NCBI RefSeq assembly: GCF_017654505.1
Contig: NC_054534.1
Location: 16,671,193-16,735,192, forward strand
Direction of reading: 5' to 3'
Origin: Polyodon spathula
Lineage: Eukaryota; Chordata; Actinopteri; Acipenseriformes; Polyodontidae
DNA length: 64,000 nucleotides
The notes under the pieces are model-generated. The model did no database searches, was not told where the DNA came from, and saw only the letters and a program-made list of their open reading frames with translations. Positions 33,768 through 45,283 of this stretch are shown one piece after another. How positions within the stretch are numbered: the stretch's first letter is position 1; each line of letters starts with the position of its first letter. A program made the translations under genes and the position numbers.

Positions 33768-36700
33768 AGGATTCCAGGCAGCAAGGCTTGGAACTTCCTG
33801 TGGGCAGGAACCGACCGTTGAGAAGTGTCTGCCAAGAAGGTTTAAAGCTGCAGCCCAAAAATCCCAAACGCAGGCAGAGCAGCAGCACAGACGATGAATT
33901 AACACCCAAAAAGAGAACCAAGCTCGGCAATAGTGAGGATCATGCTGTAGCATTAGCAGAAACCCAATTAAGCAACTTGAAACCAGCAATGAAGCATTCA
34001 ACTACAGAAACTTCCAAGGCTGTACCTGTTTTCACAAAGGGTGATAAGCCCATCCAAGCCTTGCTAGCAAAGAATGTTGGGAACAAAGTGACCTTAATCA
34101 ATCAGCTGCCAGTCACAAGTAGCCAGACATCAAATAAGGTGGCTGTTGTGCCTCTGGAAAAACCCTTAACCACTGGCCAAGGCCCAACCAAGAACCCCCT
34201 GCAGATGCTTTACAAGATGCCAGATAACTCCTGTGTGCCTTTTGACCTGCTCAGTGATAGGGGCAGTGGCTCAGTAAAGATAGCAATGCAGCCCATCCTA
34301 GACCAGAAGACTGGAGAGAAGGTCTTGCAGAAAGTGGTCATCCTGCCCAGGAACCTACTTCAACATCACAAGCATCTGGAAATGGAAACCAAGCAGAACC
34401 AGCCTTCCATAACTCCTAATAAAGCTAGTCCTGGCTCTTTTTTTGATTCATTTGGTACAGTTCAGCTTGATGATCTGAGCAAGATCCCTGTACAGCAAGT
34501 GGCGCCATTGAGTGAGGTGCCACAGACTGAGCCGGCAGGAATTTCTCCAAAACCAAACTACCTGGGTGCCTCCTCTTCCAAATTTGCCCCGGGCCAGTCT
34601 TCAGCCCAGACGCCAAGTTCCAGCAGAGCTGTGGCTGCCAGTGTGAGTGCTGCAGAGACCAGCAAATCTTCCGACTCCATGCAGGAACTCAAGACAGTGT
34701 GCATCCGAGACTCTCAGTCTATCCTTGTCACCACTAGAGGAGGGAACACTGGGATAGTCAAGGTGCAGACCAACCCTGACCACAGCACATCTGGCTCCTT
34801 ACCCCCCAGCCCAATCTTTACTTTCCCACCCGGATTCAAAGCCTTTTTGGTGTCCAAGTCTGCCTCCTCCTCTGCGGCTGCTTCAGCAAAAACTTGCTCA
34901 GCAACTACGTCACCAGGGTTGACACGTTTTGGGGGATCCTCCATTTCTAGCTTATCTCAGGTACCTTCCTCCATCTCTATTCCCTTCAGTCGGGCCATAG
35001 GGAACAGTGTCTGTCAAACCCAACCACAAAAGAAAATGGGCTTTGGGCAAGTAACTCTTAGCAAAAGCACAATGTCCTCCTCCACTTTGGCAACCACAAC
35101 CCAAGCATTGTCTGGCACTCTGCATAGTATTATCAATATGGCGGCAGGCTCTGTGGGAGCAGTGTCTACAGAAAGCTTTGGGAAAACTAGTATGGTGGTC
35201 ACCCAGGCTCCACTGGCTCAGTATGCCACCAAGCTTCTAACCAAACGGGCTCTACCTGAGTCCGAGGCCGGTTCGGCAGACAGAGCGCCCATACAGAAAG
35301 TTATCCTTGTTACCCCTCCTTCCATTGTTACCCCTTGTGGCTCAGCATCCAAGTTCAGCCCTCCTGCTCTTGCTGCTCCTTTCCACACCCAGAAATTGAT
35401 GTTTATTAGCCCAACTTCTGCTACTGCAACCGAATCCTTGATTGGTGCTCCGAAAACTCCAGAGAAGGTCGCCGCCATGGACCCTTCCATGAACCCCCAT
35501 GCTGCCGTGCCCACTTTCTCTCAGATAAGAGATGTGAAGAGCGGCCTTAACATAGGCCAAGCCATTGTTAATGCTGCTGCCAACAACTTGCAGAAGGTAC
35601 GGGCGATCAACTTGGCACCCAGTTTGGCTGCTAGGATAACTGAGGATCCCCTCAATCATGGAAGGCAGACCAATATGTCAGCTCCAGGAGCAGACGCAGA
35701 TGTTAGGACAGCTGTAAGTTCAACCACAGCAAATGCTACCCACAGTGATTTTTCTTCTTCAGTGAACCCAGGCCCAATCAGTAACAGAAAAACAGTGTCT
35801 GTCTCCACTGTGAAAGCTGGGCATTTGGCATCTTCAGTCCTTATAGCAGCTTCCCATCAGCAGTGTGTCTCATCTGTATCCTCACCAGTTCCAACAATGG
35901 GAAGCCCAAAAGCTGCACAGAGCAGAAGCAATCATCTAAAGACTTCTCCAATCCCTTGTACAAGCAATCTGCCTCAGAAAGATGTGACAGATGGAAACAT
36001 CCAGTTACTGAGGACCTTAGTCTCAAGTCAAGCTGTTGGCCACCCAAGATCCCCTGCCACACTGTGCACGGCATCTTTTCCAGTGTGTGCCATCTCTACT
36101 ACCTTTTCTCAAAGCCAGTCCCAAGTGCCCCAAAACGTATCCAAACCCACTCAAATATTCAATACTCCCGTTCCAGCCCCCAGAGCTGTGGCTCAGTCAG
36201 CTACTGTTAATCTCTTAAGTGAATCCTCAGTGCAACAGAAGATTGTAATCAATACCAGCACACCTCTGGCTCCTGGAACCCAAATTGTGATAAATAACAC
36301 TAGGTTAATTGTCCCTCCTCAAGGCCTTGGGCCTGGCAGTCATGTACTCCTTATTTCTAGTCCAGGCATGTCTCCCACTGGTAATGTCACTGGTGGGCCA
36401 CCAAACCAGAAGGCTATCCCTGTACCCAGTGGGCCAGTATGTTTACCTGGAAATCAGAACCCAAGAAGTTTACCTTCTACTTCTGCACAAACCTCAAATG
36501 CTCTTAACAAGTCACAGCCTCCCTCAACAGTGAACTTGACTTTGCACAGTGCAAAGACACATGCTCTGCCCTTGGCAACAGCATCATCTGATCTCGTCAT
36601 GGCTGTTGAGAAGCCACTCACTTTGCCCATTGGAACAAACCCTTTGCCAACAGGGAATGCTATGTCAGCAGCACAGGTTTCTCACTTAATGACAGATAAC

Positions 36701-37455
36701 AAAATAGCCGTTCCAGCCGCACAACAAAGCCTGAGAGAAACTGTGAAAACTTTGGCAGAAGGGAAAGGCTTGCCAATTGCTGCAGTGCAAGCAGTTGGTA
36801 ACTTTGTTAAAGGGCCAGTTATAGCAACAGCACCATGTGTAGCAAGCTTTGTCAACACCACAAAGACAGCCCCTGCACATGCAACATTGGCAAATATGAT
36901 TAGCAAGGCACAGCTTTCACCATTAACACCAACATTTCAACCCATTGGGGTTTCTAGACCCCAGACTTTACCCACAGCAACAGTGCCCCCAATAGGGAGT
37001 ACCATTTCTAGGATACAGACATTACCGGTAGCAACTGTACCACCAATAGGGAGCACAATTACTAAGACACAGGCTTGCCCCATAGCATCACTACCACCAT
37101 CGGAACATCCGTTACTATGACACCTGCTCAGCCTCTCACAGCTACAACTCTAAACACAATAATGGCGCCGGTGCCATTTACAAATCCAGCAATAATGTTA
37201 AGCAAGCAGTTGCAGCCTGCTAGCTCCCCTTCACTTCTAACCAACAGCTCCTCCAGCAAATTAATAGTCAGTCCAGAAGGAGCCATTTTAAATGCCATCA
37301 GTACTCCTGTTCCCAGCTATGTGAAACTGTCCAAGCCAGTGGCCACTGTGGTGGTATCTCCAAGTTCCAGTTCAGGGAGGATGCTTCCTGTCTTCAGCGT
37401 AGAGGATGCCACTCCTCATTTAGGAGGCACAGATAAAACAGGGTCCACCAGTTAA
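33768..37455 (+). CDS. BRD10: BRD10 exon 8: Ser/Thr-rich C-terminal half, broken by a 1-base deletion
   Basis: The last and largest coding exon starts in phase 1 with EDSRQQGLELPVG. It encodes a very Ser/Thr/Pro/Ala-rich, probably disordered region with islands shared with mammals: KPIQALLAKNVGNKVTL, ELKTVCIRDSQSILV…TRGGNTGIVKVQTNP, KTGHLASSVLI-type, QQKIVINTSTPLAPGTQIVI, IVPPQGLGPGSHVLLIS, and near the end LIVSPEGAILNAISTPV. The frame open from 33768 stops early at TGA 37118-37120. The conserved C-terminus (from about 37101 to TAA 37453-37455) lies in another frame. The shift falls in the last of four 18-codon repeats (36908-37122): the fourth unit has 53 bases instead of 54, one base missing in the Pro-Pro-Ile-Gly block at about 37096-37101. 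It is either a sequencing/assembly error or a real truncation of the last ~118 residues. Confidence 0.92.
36908..37122 (+). repeat. BRD10: 54-bp in-frame tandem repeat in BRD10 (four units)
   Basis: Units lie at 36908-36961 (diverged), 36962-37015, 37016-37069 and 37070-37122. Each codes for a Q-x-x-P…PPIGST-type motif of 18 residues. The second and third units differ at few residues (QTLPTATVPPIGSTISRI and QTLPVATVPPIGSTITKT). I do not recall this array in mammalian BRD10, so it may be lineage-specific. The last unit is one base short. Confidence 0.85.
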
Positions 37456-40039
37456 CATGACAGGCAGGAGAAAATCAGTACACACTTCCTGTATTTTGAC
37501 TCAATATGAGATCTGGGCAGCAACAAATGGAGCGTTTTCTTTCTGCTATGGACTGCCCTATTACAAGCCGACCATGATACTAGATATAGACGCACCTGGT
37601 CTGTACTTTTTCTTACCCTGACAAAGTTTTTCAAGAAATACGGTAGCTTTTACATTCATTCACTATATACAGTACTGTAAGTGCAGTGTAGTTCATTCTT
37701 CCAGGTAGCTGATTTCAAATTCGTCTGTGAACAGCATTTTCTGTTTCTTTTTGGACTGGCACGGACTGACTGTCTTGATTTGTTTAGTTTTCTTTGACCC
37801 ACTTTCTAAAGCACTTAAGGAAGATATTACATTTTGTTTTTTAATTAAAGCTGCCAGTTTGTATGTAAGGGTTATTTTAAGGTTTATGTTCACAGAATGC
37901 TCACTAGAACAAGCACTGGACTATATAGTCATTTTGGCTGGCTGTCCAACTGAATACGTATTGACATACCTAATAAGTCATTGCAAATAATTCCCATGTG
38001 TGCATGGGGGGGAAAAGAAAGCAAAATCTTCATACTGGCTCCAACTGGAGAGTGGATAAGTAACAAATGTGTAGCACAGTGCATTATTGGCACACTTGTG
38101 TACAGTATGTGACCTCTGCTACATTTTTGGTGCTCATACCAACATTCTGTCTGATATTCCACTACAGGTTTATGTTCCACAGAGCCACTAGCCCAACTAC
38201 ACTATATTGTGTACATCTCTTACTTTCATCCTATTTTGCCCAGTTTTGCAGTGTGGCCAGGTATACACAGTGACAGTGAAAGAGCATTGATGAAATCCTG
38301 GTACCAGCCTTAGTTTACATCTTTTTTTTTGGCAAGTGTAAGTCATATACAAGTATATACAACATAAGTGGTAGAGGTGTTTTTCTTCTGCATTTATAAA
38401 GCGTTGAATGAGCATGCTTCTTGTGCATTCATATTGTAATTTGAATGGTTGATTTTCACCTAATTTTAATTTTTAAATGAACACAAGGAAGAAAGCAGTC
38501 ATATTTGCTTTTAAGGTTTAAAAAAAAAAAACTGGGAGAGCATAAATATTGAAACAGTATACCTGAACTGATTAGAATTGATTGCAAATGTCAAACATTT
38601 TATCATTTGTAGTCTGATCAGAGTAGCAGTTGGGAGAGGCTTGTTATAGAAAAGACCAAAGCTGTTCTCAAACCTGCCAATCCTACAAAAATTAATTTTG
38701 AAAGCTGAAGCAAGGCATCATTTATTCCCAGTTCTGTAGTTTGGCTTAGTAGGCGTTTTAGTTCTTGTAATAACACAGCTTATCTTGGTTTCTTTCAGTT
38801 TGATCATAGTAGGTGATTGATCATGGAGGCTACAATCTGGAGAGAAATGACTTATGCTGTGTATAAAACAATATCAACACTTCCTGTATGTTCTTGCACA
38901 TTTTTAATGCTGTGATGTGATGATCATAATATTTAGTGCCCTTGTTGCTTATAGTGGAACCAAATAAATATAAACAGGAATGCTCTTTTCAATAGAGAAT
39001 GAGTAACCCTATTTGGTTGGAAGTTTTAAAAAGCAGGATATAAAGTTTCTGGCAGCATTGTATATTTTTAACTGTTGTAGTGAACAAAGTAGTGAAAGCT
39101 TTTAAAGTCTGTTCATCACTTTTTGCTAGCCATTTTTTATTTGCACATTGAGCATGGCAGTGATCTAACCATTGCCTTTAAACATTTTCTTTGTGTTCTC
39201 CATAATTTATACTAAAGATTTGGTACATAAAGATTTCTTCTGTGTTCCATGTTGTGTTTCTTTAAAAAAATACAGTATTTATAAATGATTGGAACACAGC
39301 TGGGAGATGTAAAAGTTGTAAATAATTGTTTTAACTCACCAGGTTGCAATTAAATATGTATGGATTTTTTAAAGGTTATTTATGGTTTCTGTTTGCATAA
39401 TGTATATATTTCTAAGTATTTTATTTGGTATTTTGGACCATTGCAATCTTTAGAAAGAAATGCAGAATACTCTGACTGTAATAAAAAGAACATGCTTTGT
39501 AAAATCAGACTTGCTGTTTTTGTCAAAGGTTGTACCAACAAAAACGTAATTAGATCACTCGCTATCTTTGCTCTACACTGTCATAGATAATTATCTAAAT
39601 AGTGTATTTTCACAACATCTTTACAGCAATCTCCCAGATAGTTGACCAGCTTTGTCATCTTCTAATATTTAATTAACCATTCCAGCTTGCAATTTCATAT
39701 TTTCATTGTTATTGAACAGCACCCCTCATTTTGACCTATGACTTTTGAACTGTGCCATCTAGAGGTCAAGTGTTATTCATCATTTTGAGATGTTGGCTTC
39801 ATACTCACTACAAAACTATTCTTAGTCATTATGCAAGAAAAAAAACGTGAACAGTTATTTTATAAGGCAGCCATCATCACATGACACCAAAGCTTCTTAT
39901 CAATAATTATTTGAAAGAGGAGATGTTATAGGAAAAAAGGTAGGTGAAGTTCAATTAAGAGTTGTTGTGTCAAGTGAGGATTTATATTATATATAACCTC
40001 TATGATACCATAGTAAATAAAAAAAAAACTAAAAAAACA
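37456..40039 (+). other. BRD10: BRD10 3' UTR and downstream flank
   Basis: AT-rich DNA after the BRD10 stop with no second gene. Several AATAAA-type poly-A signals occur (for example CCAAATAAATAT near 38960), so the transcript end cannot be fixed; the 3' UTR may be long. CAATAAAGAATG near 40734 is a further candidate beyond the Harbinger fragment. Confidence 0.5.
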
Positions 40040-40450
40040 CTAAGCCAATTGTTTTTTCAAAGCAGGATTGACCTGGGTGTCAGACGCAAGTACACAATGT
40101 GCGTATCAATGCCCCAGAAGCAGATTGTTAGGGGTGTGTAAGCCCAGATGTTGATCAGAACAAATGTTTCTTCATCTCTGCTACAATCTGGTTTATGCTT
40201 TGTCTCAATCAACAAAAATATGACCAAACAACAAACAAACATTCCTTGCAGGAGTAAAACCTTCACGCGGGCGTGGCTGTTTGTTATTTAGTTGGCTTAT
40301 GAACGTCTGTCATGCATTTTGTCCCACTCAACCCGGGTCAAAACATGTCGACCCACATCCTGAGATCAACCTGGGTACAACCTAGATACGTGGCTTCACA
40401 CTGTGTGGGATTGTGACCCAGGTGGAGTGTCAGTGTGAAAGGAGCTTAAG
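40040..40450 (-). mobile_element. PIF/Harbinger-like fragment with Myb/SANT-like remnant
   Basis: On the minus strand it begins CTCCTTTCACACTGACACTC and has ACCTGGGT/GACCC blocks. It then codes for CSRDEETFVLINIWA, a good match to the W-S-D-E-E-T…L-I-x-I-W-A start of the Myb/SANT-like protein of fish Harbinger elements (the Trp is lost). It is the inverted counterpart of 30715-31080. The nuclease gene is absent. Confidence 0.6.
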
Positions 40451-41724
40451 ATGAAAGAGAAAGCTGCAGTTTATGTAATTAGCAAGTTTTCCAGCTGCTC
40501 TAGATTCCAGCAACAAAGCATTTGTGTCAAACTAACTTTTTTCTTATAAAACTATTCTGCAGTGCTTAGTAGTAAATGTGAACTTCCCATAATTTAAACC
40601 ATGTTTGTTTGGTTTACTGCAAGTGGTTTACAATACTACAAAAAAAATATAAAGTGGCAGCTAAGATGTTGAGTAAGATGAACCAGTAATTTGTAAAGTT
40701 TACCGTTATGTTTTTAGCAGTGTTTTCAATGGACAATAAAGAATGAAACCTTGTGAAGCCACTTTTATAATTATGAAAGTCTATTTCTTTGTTAGTATAT
40801 TAAATATACTGACAAGTGATACACATATTCTCCACGTTTTATTTTTGCGCAGCATTCAAAAACTACACCAGCTGAAAGTGTGTTACAAGAGGAATATGTA
40901 GAAAAAATGGTGGAAGGGAGAGGCAAGTGTATTTAAACATCTGTGCTAGAGTGCAGAGAGCCCAAAATCTATTAAGGAGGCTTCTGTGCAGGCAGTGCAG
41001 CTACAAAAAGAGAACGAGAAAGAAACAAAGTGTTTTCTTGGCTGGTACAATGCTAAATTCATTACAGGTCGGGTGCATTGAGCATTAACTGTTTCCGTGC
41101 CACATTCTTGCAACTTATGGTCATATTTATTTTCAGATGGTGAAAAAGTTAAATTGTGGGTAGGTGAATATATCCTAATTTGAATTTCAGTTGGTACAAC
41201 AGTTGTAAAATTGTACTTGTAACATTTTACAAGTTCATCCATTTTATTTTTGGCCCTTGTTAAATTATTATCTTACCATATAGTTACCACCCAGTTTCCA
41301 TTAATATATCCCAGCTGTTCGCTTCAAGCATAAATACGGCATAACCTATACCTTCCATTATGTCTTTTCTGCTTTCAAAGTAAGACTACTGTAAAACCTT
41401 TCAGCTTTTTGTTTAGTGCTTTATGAGTTTGTCATTGCCTTTTAAAATGTTACCTTTGTTTTGGGGGATTGTGTATTTTTGTTTGTCACGTTTGCTTGTT
41501 GTTGCATGTAAAGTTTTAGAAAATGTCAATATTACAGTCTGGTTATACACCATTCTTTTACTCACTTTGATCATATATTGCACAAAGACAGCAATTAAGT
41601 TAACTGGATAATATATAATCTCGAGCAACCTTTTACCAGCCTATGAGAAAGAAAAACAAAACAAAAAAACCCCACAGGTCTAGACGAAATCTAGAAGTAT
41701 GCTTAAATTTCTCATTTTGACTGG
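40451..41724. other. Flank between BRD10 and MLANA
   Basis: No gene seen. Short open frames on both strands have no recognisable content. Confidence 0.45.
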
Positions 41725-41965
41725 AAATGACATCAGGGCTTGTAACCAGGTGGTCATCGGTTCAAATCCTGCCACTGACTGACTCACTGTGTGACCCTAA
41801 GCAAGTCGCTTAACTTCCTTGTGCTCCATCCTGCAGATGAGATGTTAAATCAGTGTCCCACTGTAAGTGACTCTGCATATAATGTACAGTTCACAGCTTA
41901 CCTCTGCAAAAGTGTTTTGTGATGGTGGTCTACTATGAAAGATGATAGATATAGATAAATGATGT
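41725..41965 (+). mobile_element. tRNA-derived SINE with L2-like tail
   Basis: The head is CAGGGCTTGTAACCAGGTGG…GGTTCAAATCCTGCCACTGA (tRNA-like, with the B box GGTTCAAATCC). The middle is CTGTGTGACCCTAAGCAAGT…CTTAACTTCCTTGTGCTCC, the MIR/CORE-type conserved segment. The tail is AGTGTTTTGTGATGGTGGTC…CTATGAAAGATGATAGAT, matching the L2-like 3' end at 13370-13432. The partial A-box region suggests loss of the first few tens of bases. Confidence 0.75.
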
Positions 41966-42227
41966 TGGTTGATATACACACACACAATCAGTGCCATCAT
42001 ACTGTATCTGGACCAGGAACTTACTTTTTCTATGAATAACAAAAGGGTTGCTCATCATGTTCCGGATGTATGATTTAATAGAGAAAAACACTGATTATGA
42101 TGAAAGGAAACAAGGACAGTTTAAACATACAGTATTTTCACTTGAACATGTAAATGAACACAAACCACCACAGAGACCACATTTACACCTTCAGGTTCTG
42201 TACTATGGGCAGACACCACTGGACACT

Positions 42228-42296
42228 TCAGGGAGAATACGGAGGTGGTAAAGATCCTGCAGATATCTTCTCATAAACTGGAGGGGCATCGGGAAC
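42228..42296 (-). CDS. MLANA: MLANA last coding exon (PPxY tail)
   Basis: This encodes the C-terminus of Melan-A/MART-1, the melanosomal membrane protein that works with PMEL and GPR143 in pigment cells. After a T-run acceptor ending TTTAG it reads VPDAPPVYEKISAGSLPPPY followed by SP and TGA. Human Melan-A ends VPNAPPAYEKL…PPPYSP, so register, length and the two PPxY motifs (PPVY, PPPY; ligands for NEDD4-type WW domains) are conserved. 69 bases including the stop. Confidence 0.95.
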   Translation of the reverse strand, partial: VPDAPPVYEKISAGSLPPPYSP

Positions 42297-43139
42297 CTAA
42301 AAAAAAACATGACGAATAGAAGAGGTTAAGTAGATTGTAGCTAACAAAACAAAATTCCATAAAAGTTGTACTTGTGTACTTCTGTTTGCTATATAGGTCT
42401 CAAATGTCTAGCTTAAATAAAAAAAAAAAAACAATGGTAAACAAAACAAAAAAGTGATTTAAACTTTGGTTACATAAATGTGTTTGGAAGCCATGCTTTC
42501 AGATACAGTTCAGTCAGTAACATGTTTGCACCCAGAAGACACATGTTTGCTGTATCTTTCAAAACTGCACATTTGAGACCTGCTAATGAAAGTGCAAAAC
42601 AGACAAAATTAAAGAATCATTAGATAAAATGACCAAGCGTTTGAATCTCAATAAGGCACTTTGCTACAAATTAATATATGTATTCATTATAGTCCAAAGT
42701 TTATATATACACTCTAATTATTGACTTAAATTGTCAAATATAAAATTAAAAGCCAGATAGCGATGATGCAATAATTGATCTTAACTTTGAGGGAGTATAA
42801 AACTGAAACAAACCCAATTTCACACATCTTAGCTTTTCTTCAGCATAGACACGCTAAAGCTTGAATGTAGTTCCTTGTAAGTGCATGACACATACTCAAT
42901 CAAAAATAAAAGCATAGTGTTATTTTTTAATGTGGTTTAGTTTGTCTACACACACACAAATGCAGGGTAAAATTACTCTGGTAGTAACGTGGACTTGAAA
43001 CTACCCCAAGAGCTGGGTTAGTTATTCCAGTAGTCACAATCAAAGATGCATGAAGTGTGAACAAAACAGCTTGCGAGCGCCAGTGCACACCTCTGTAATG
43101 CCAGTGTGAAGACAGTAGTATTGTGCCATAACTTCTTAC

Positions 43140-43259
43140 CACTGTGTTCAGATTGCTGTACTCATTCAAGGGGAATTTGTTTTCTGGAGTGGCTCCTTCT
43201 TCACTGTAGTCTCCAGATCTCATCAAGGCTCTTCGAATGCTGCTGGCTGTACCTCGGCT
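43140..43259 (-). CDS. MLANA: MLANA exon: cytoplasmic region
   Basis: A 120-base, phase-0 exon (AAAACAG acceptor, GTG|GTAAGA donor) that follows the membrane exon. Its 40 residues start SRGTASSIRRALMRSGDYSE and end NEYSNLNTV. This is the poorly conserved cytoplasmic stretch of Melan-A; identity rests on position between the membrane exon and the PPxY exon, matching phases and length (human has a segment of similar size). Confidence 0.9.
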
Positions 43260-43790
43260 CTGTTTTAAAAAAGGAAAAATTACATTTAGTAGCTCAGTCA
43301 AAATGTAAGGACATCTGCAACTACAGTTAGCCCTGGGGGAAGAATAAAACAGAACTGCAGGTGATGTAAACTGTCTAATACTGGACATGTACACTAAGCA
43401 TCCCAGCTAGTGACCCCTGTATGCACATGTCAATTCACCAGTGCCACCATTTCGATTGCAAATATCGAACAAAAACTATTTCTTTTTTAGCTACAAACTT
43501 TCAATATGTGAAAATCAAAAAGAACTGTTAAACCACCAGATAATGTAGTCATTGTGTTGAACTAATTGTGTAACAAACAGAGGTCAAATCAAATTGAGAT
43601 TTAGTTTGATTGCTGATGCGCAGTCTATTGTACCAGGCAATATCTGACTTGTGTTACCTGTCGTTACCTTACTTCGCTGATGAGGATTACCTAGCAGTAT
43701 GGAGATGGAGCATTATTTCATAACTGAAGTGATCAGCCTTCCTAAACCTTCTGCAGACTTCTAGAATACATTAGAGGACTGAATTATTAC

Positions 43791-43887
43791 CCAAATCATT
43801 GTGTATCCACTCCTTCTTTTGTAGTACCAGCACCCAATGATCAGCAGAATCATGAGAATGATAACAAGAAGGGCAATGCCTGCAGCC
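43791..43887 (-). CDS. MLANA: MLANA exon: transmembrane segment
   Basis: A 97-base exon (TTTTAG acceptor, ATTTGG|GTAATA donor). It encodes AAGIALLVIILMILLIIGCW followed by YYKRRSGYTMIW, a single membrane span with a Cys-Trp at its cytoplasmic edge and a basic stop-transfer sequence. Human Melan-A has AAGIGILTVILGVLLLIGCW followed by YCRRRNGY, an obvious orthologous match. The codon at the 5' border is split (GA|G) and completes EEA across the junction. Confidence 0.95.
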
Positions 43888-44043
43888 CTAAAAGACAAAT
43901 GCAAATTTCCATCTTAACTTCAGTGCAAACTTAAAATGTTAAGTTTAAAAAAAAAAAAAATAATTTAAAAAGGTCTACATACATATAAAATTACAAAGGG
44001 ACAATTTTTTTTTTTTTGATGTGTAATGTTATATAATAAGCCA

Positions 44044-44993
44044 ACATGGGGTATGGGAGACCGAGGACAGTTGTAACAATTTTTACCCTTTTCTCCATTA
44101 AGCACAGATGATTCGAGCTAGTTTGACCAGACTTTGATACAAACAACTTCCATCTGTCCTTTACCAATCCTCATAGTTATTTGTTTTAAGAACTGATATA
44201 CATATGGCAAGAGGGCTTGAAATGTAAGGTGTCCGATGTTACAATTGACCCCATGGCCAGTGTTGGTTGCAACAGGGGTGGGGTCAGATGTAACATTCTG
44301 TGAATGTTAATTAAACAAACAACAACACATTTCACTTCACTCAAGAATTGAATGTTTTATTAAATAAGATCAATTTTCACATTTTCAAATATGTTTGTTT
44401 TTACTTAACTCAAAAACTGAATATCTTTATTGAAAAATAAAAATTCACATAAGGCTTTTTTTTTTTTGTTGTCCTACTTTTAAAACTTAACATCCCTAAA
44501 ATAAGCCTTATCAAGCAATAATGTCATGCCGAGTCACAATTGTGAAATAAACATTTTGTTTCCTTCGGTGCAAGATTCACATGCCCAAATATAGTTCAGC
44601 TAATGTGTATGGGGTCAATTGTAACAGGTGGTACAAGTGGCCCCAACCCAGGGCACCATTAAGAAACCTCATGTTCCAGCAAGAAACAACAAAACTAAGA
44701 GCAATCGATTGTGTCAGTTATAAGTATCAGGGATGAAAATGATAAAAGCCTGGATCTATAAACTGGATAACAAGTATTTATCACAAAAAGAAAATTGGGG
44801 AAAAATTTGACCCTCTAGGTCCAAATTGGATTTTTTGGAGATAAAATCTCAGGGCTTTGGCACAGACAGCTCCTCTTTTACAGGCAAACACAGACCCAAA
44901 CTGGGCATGTGTTGAGTGAGTGATGGCACTCTATCTTGCTTCTGATTGGAGAAATTAAAAGGTGTTACAACTGTCCCGGGTCTCCACTATGTT
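44044..44993. mobile_element. TIR element in MLANA intron, with five copies of a 14-bp motif
   Basis: The left end AACATGGGG…GGAGACC…GGACAGTTGTAACA pairs with the right end TGTTACAACTGTCC…GGTCTCC…CTATGTT as imperfect terminal inverted repeats about 33 bases long. Inside are further copies of the same core: TGTTACAATTGACCCCAT at 44237-44254 (inverted), GGTCAGATGTAACA at 44282-44295, and ATGGGGTCAATTGTAACA at 44609-44626. No transposase frame is present, so it is non-autonomous. It lies between the first two MLANA coding exons. The superfamily is not clear and no target duplication is obvious. Confidence 0.65.
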
Positions 44994-45283
44994 TTACACA
45001 TAATGTGTACAACATATCTACCATCTCATTAAATTAGCAGTAGACTACATGTCAAAACAAAATTTGATTTATAATACTCAAACATTCAAAACATTTTAAT
45101 TCAAAATGGTTGTAAATAATAAAATTAATCACATCCAAGTAAGGTCTATCCCTATTATAGGTTTCAGAAACATGTATAAGACTTCCATAACCAATAAATA
45201 GAATACTGTACTGAATTCTGATTAGGTTATTTATTTTAAAGGATCTACAATGAAATGGGGAAAAGTTTGTTTAAGATACTGAC

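Noticed and set aside
34425..36906. Several minus-strand ORFs of 60-105 codons opposite BRD10 exon 8
   Set aside because: They are antisense shadows of a GC-balanced, Ser/Thr/Pro-rich coding exon, with no domain of their own.
41740..41800. tRNA gene suggested by GGTTCAAATCC
   Set aside because: The B box belongs to a SINE: it continues into a CORE-like body and an L2-like tail, and there is no acceptor stem or anticodon arm.
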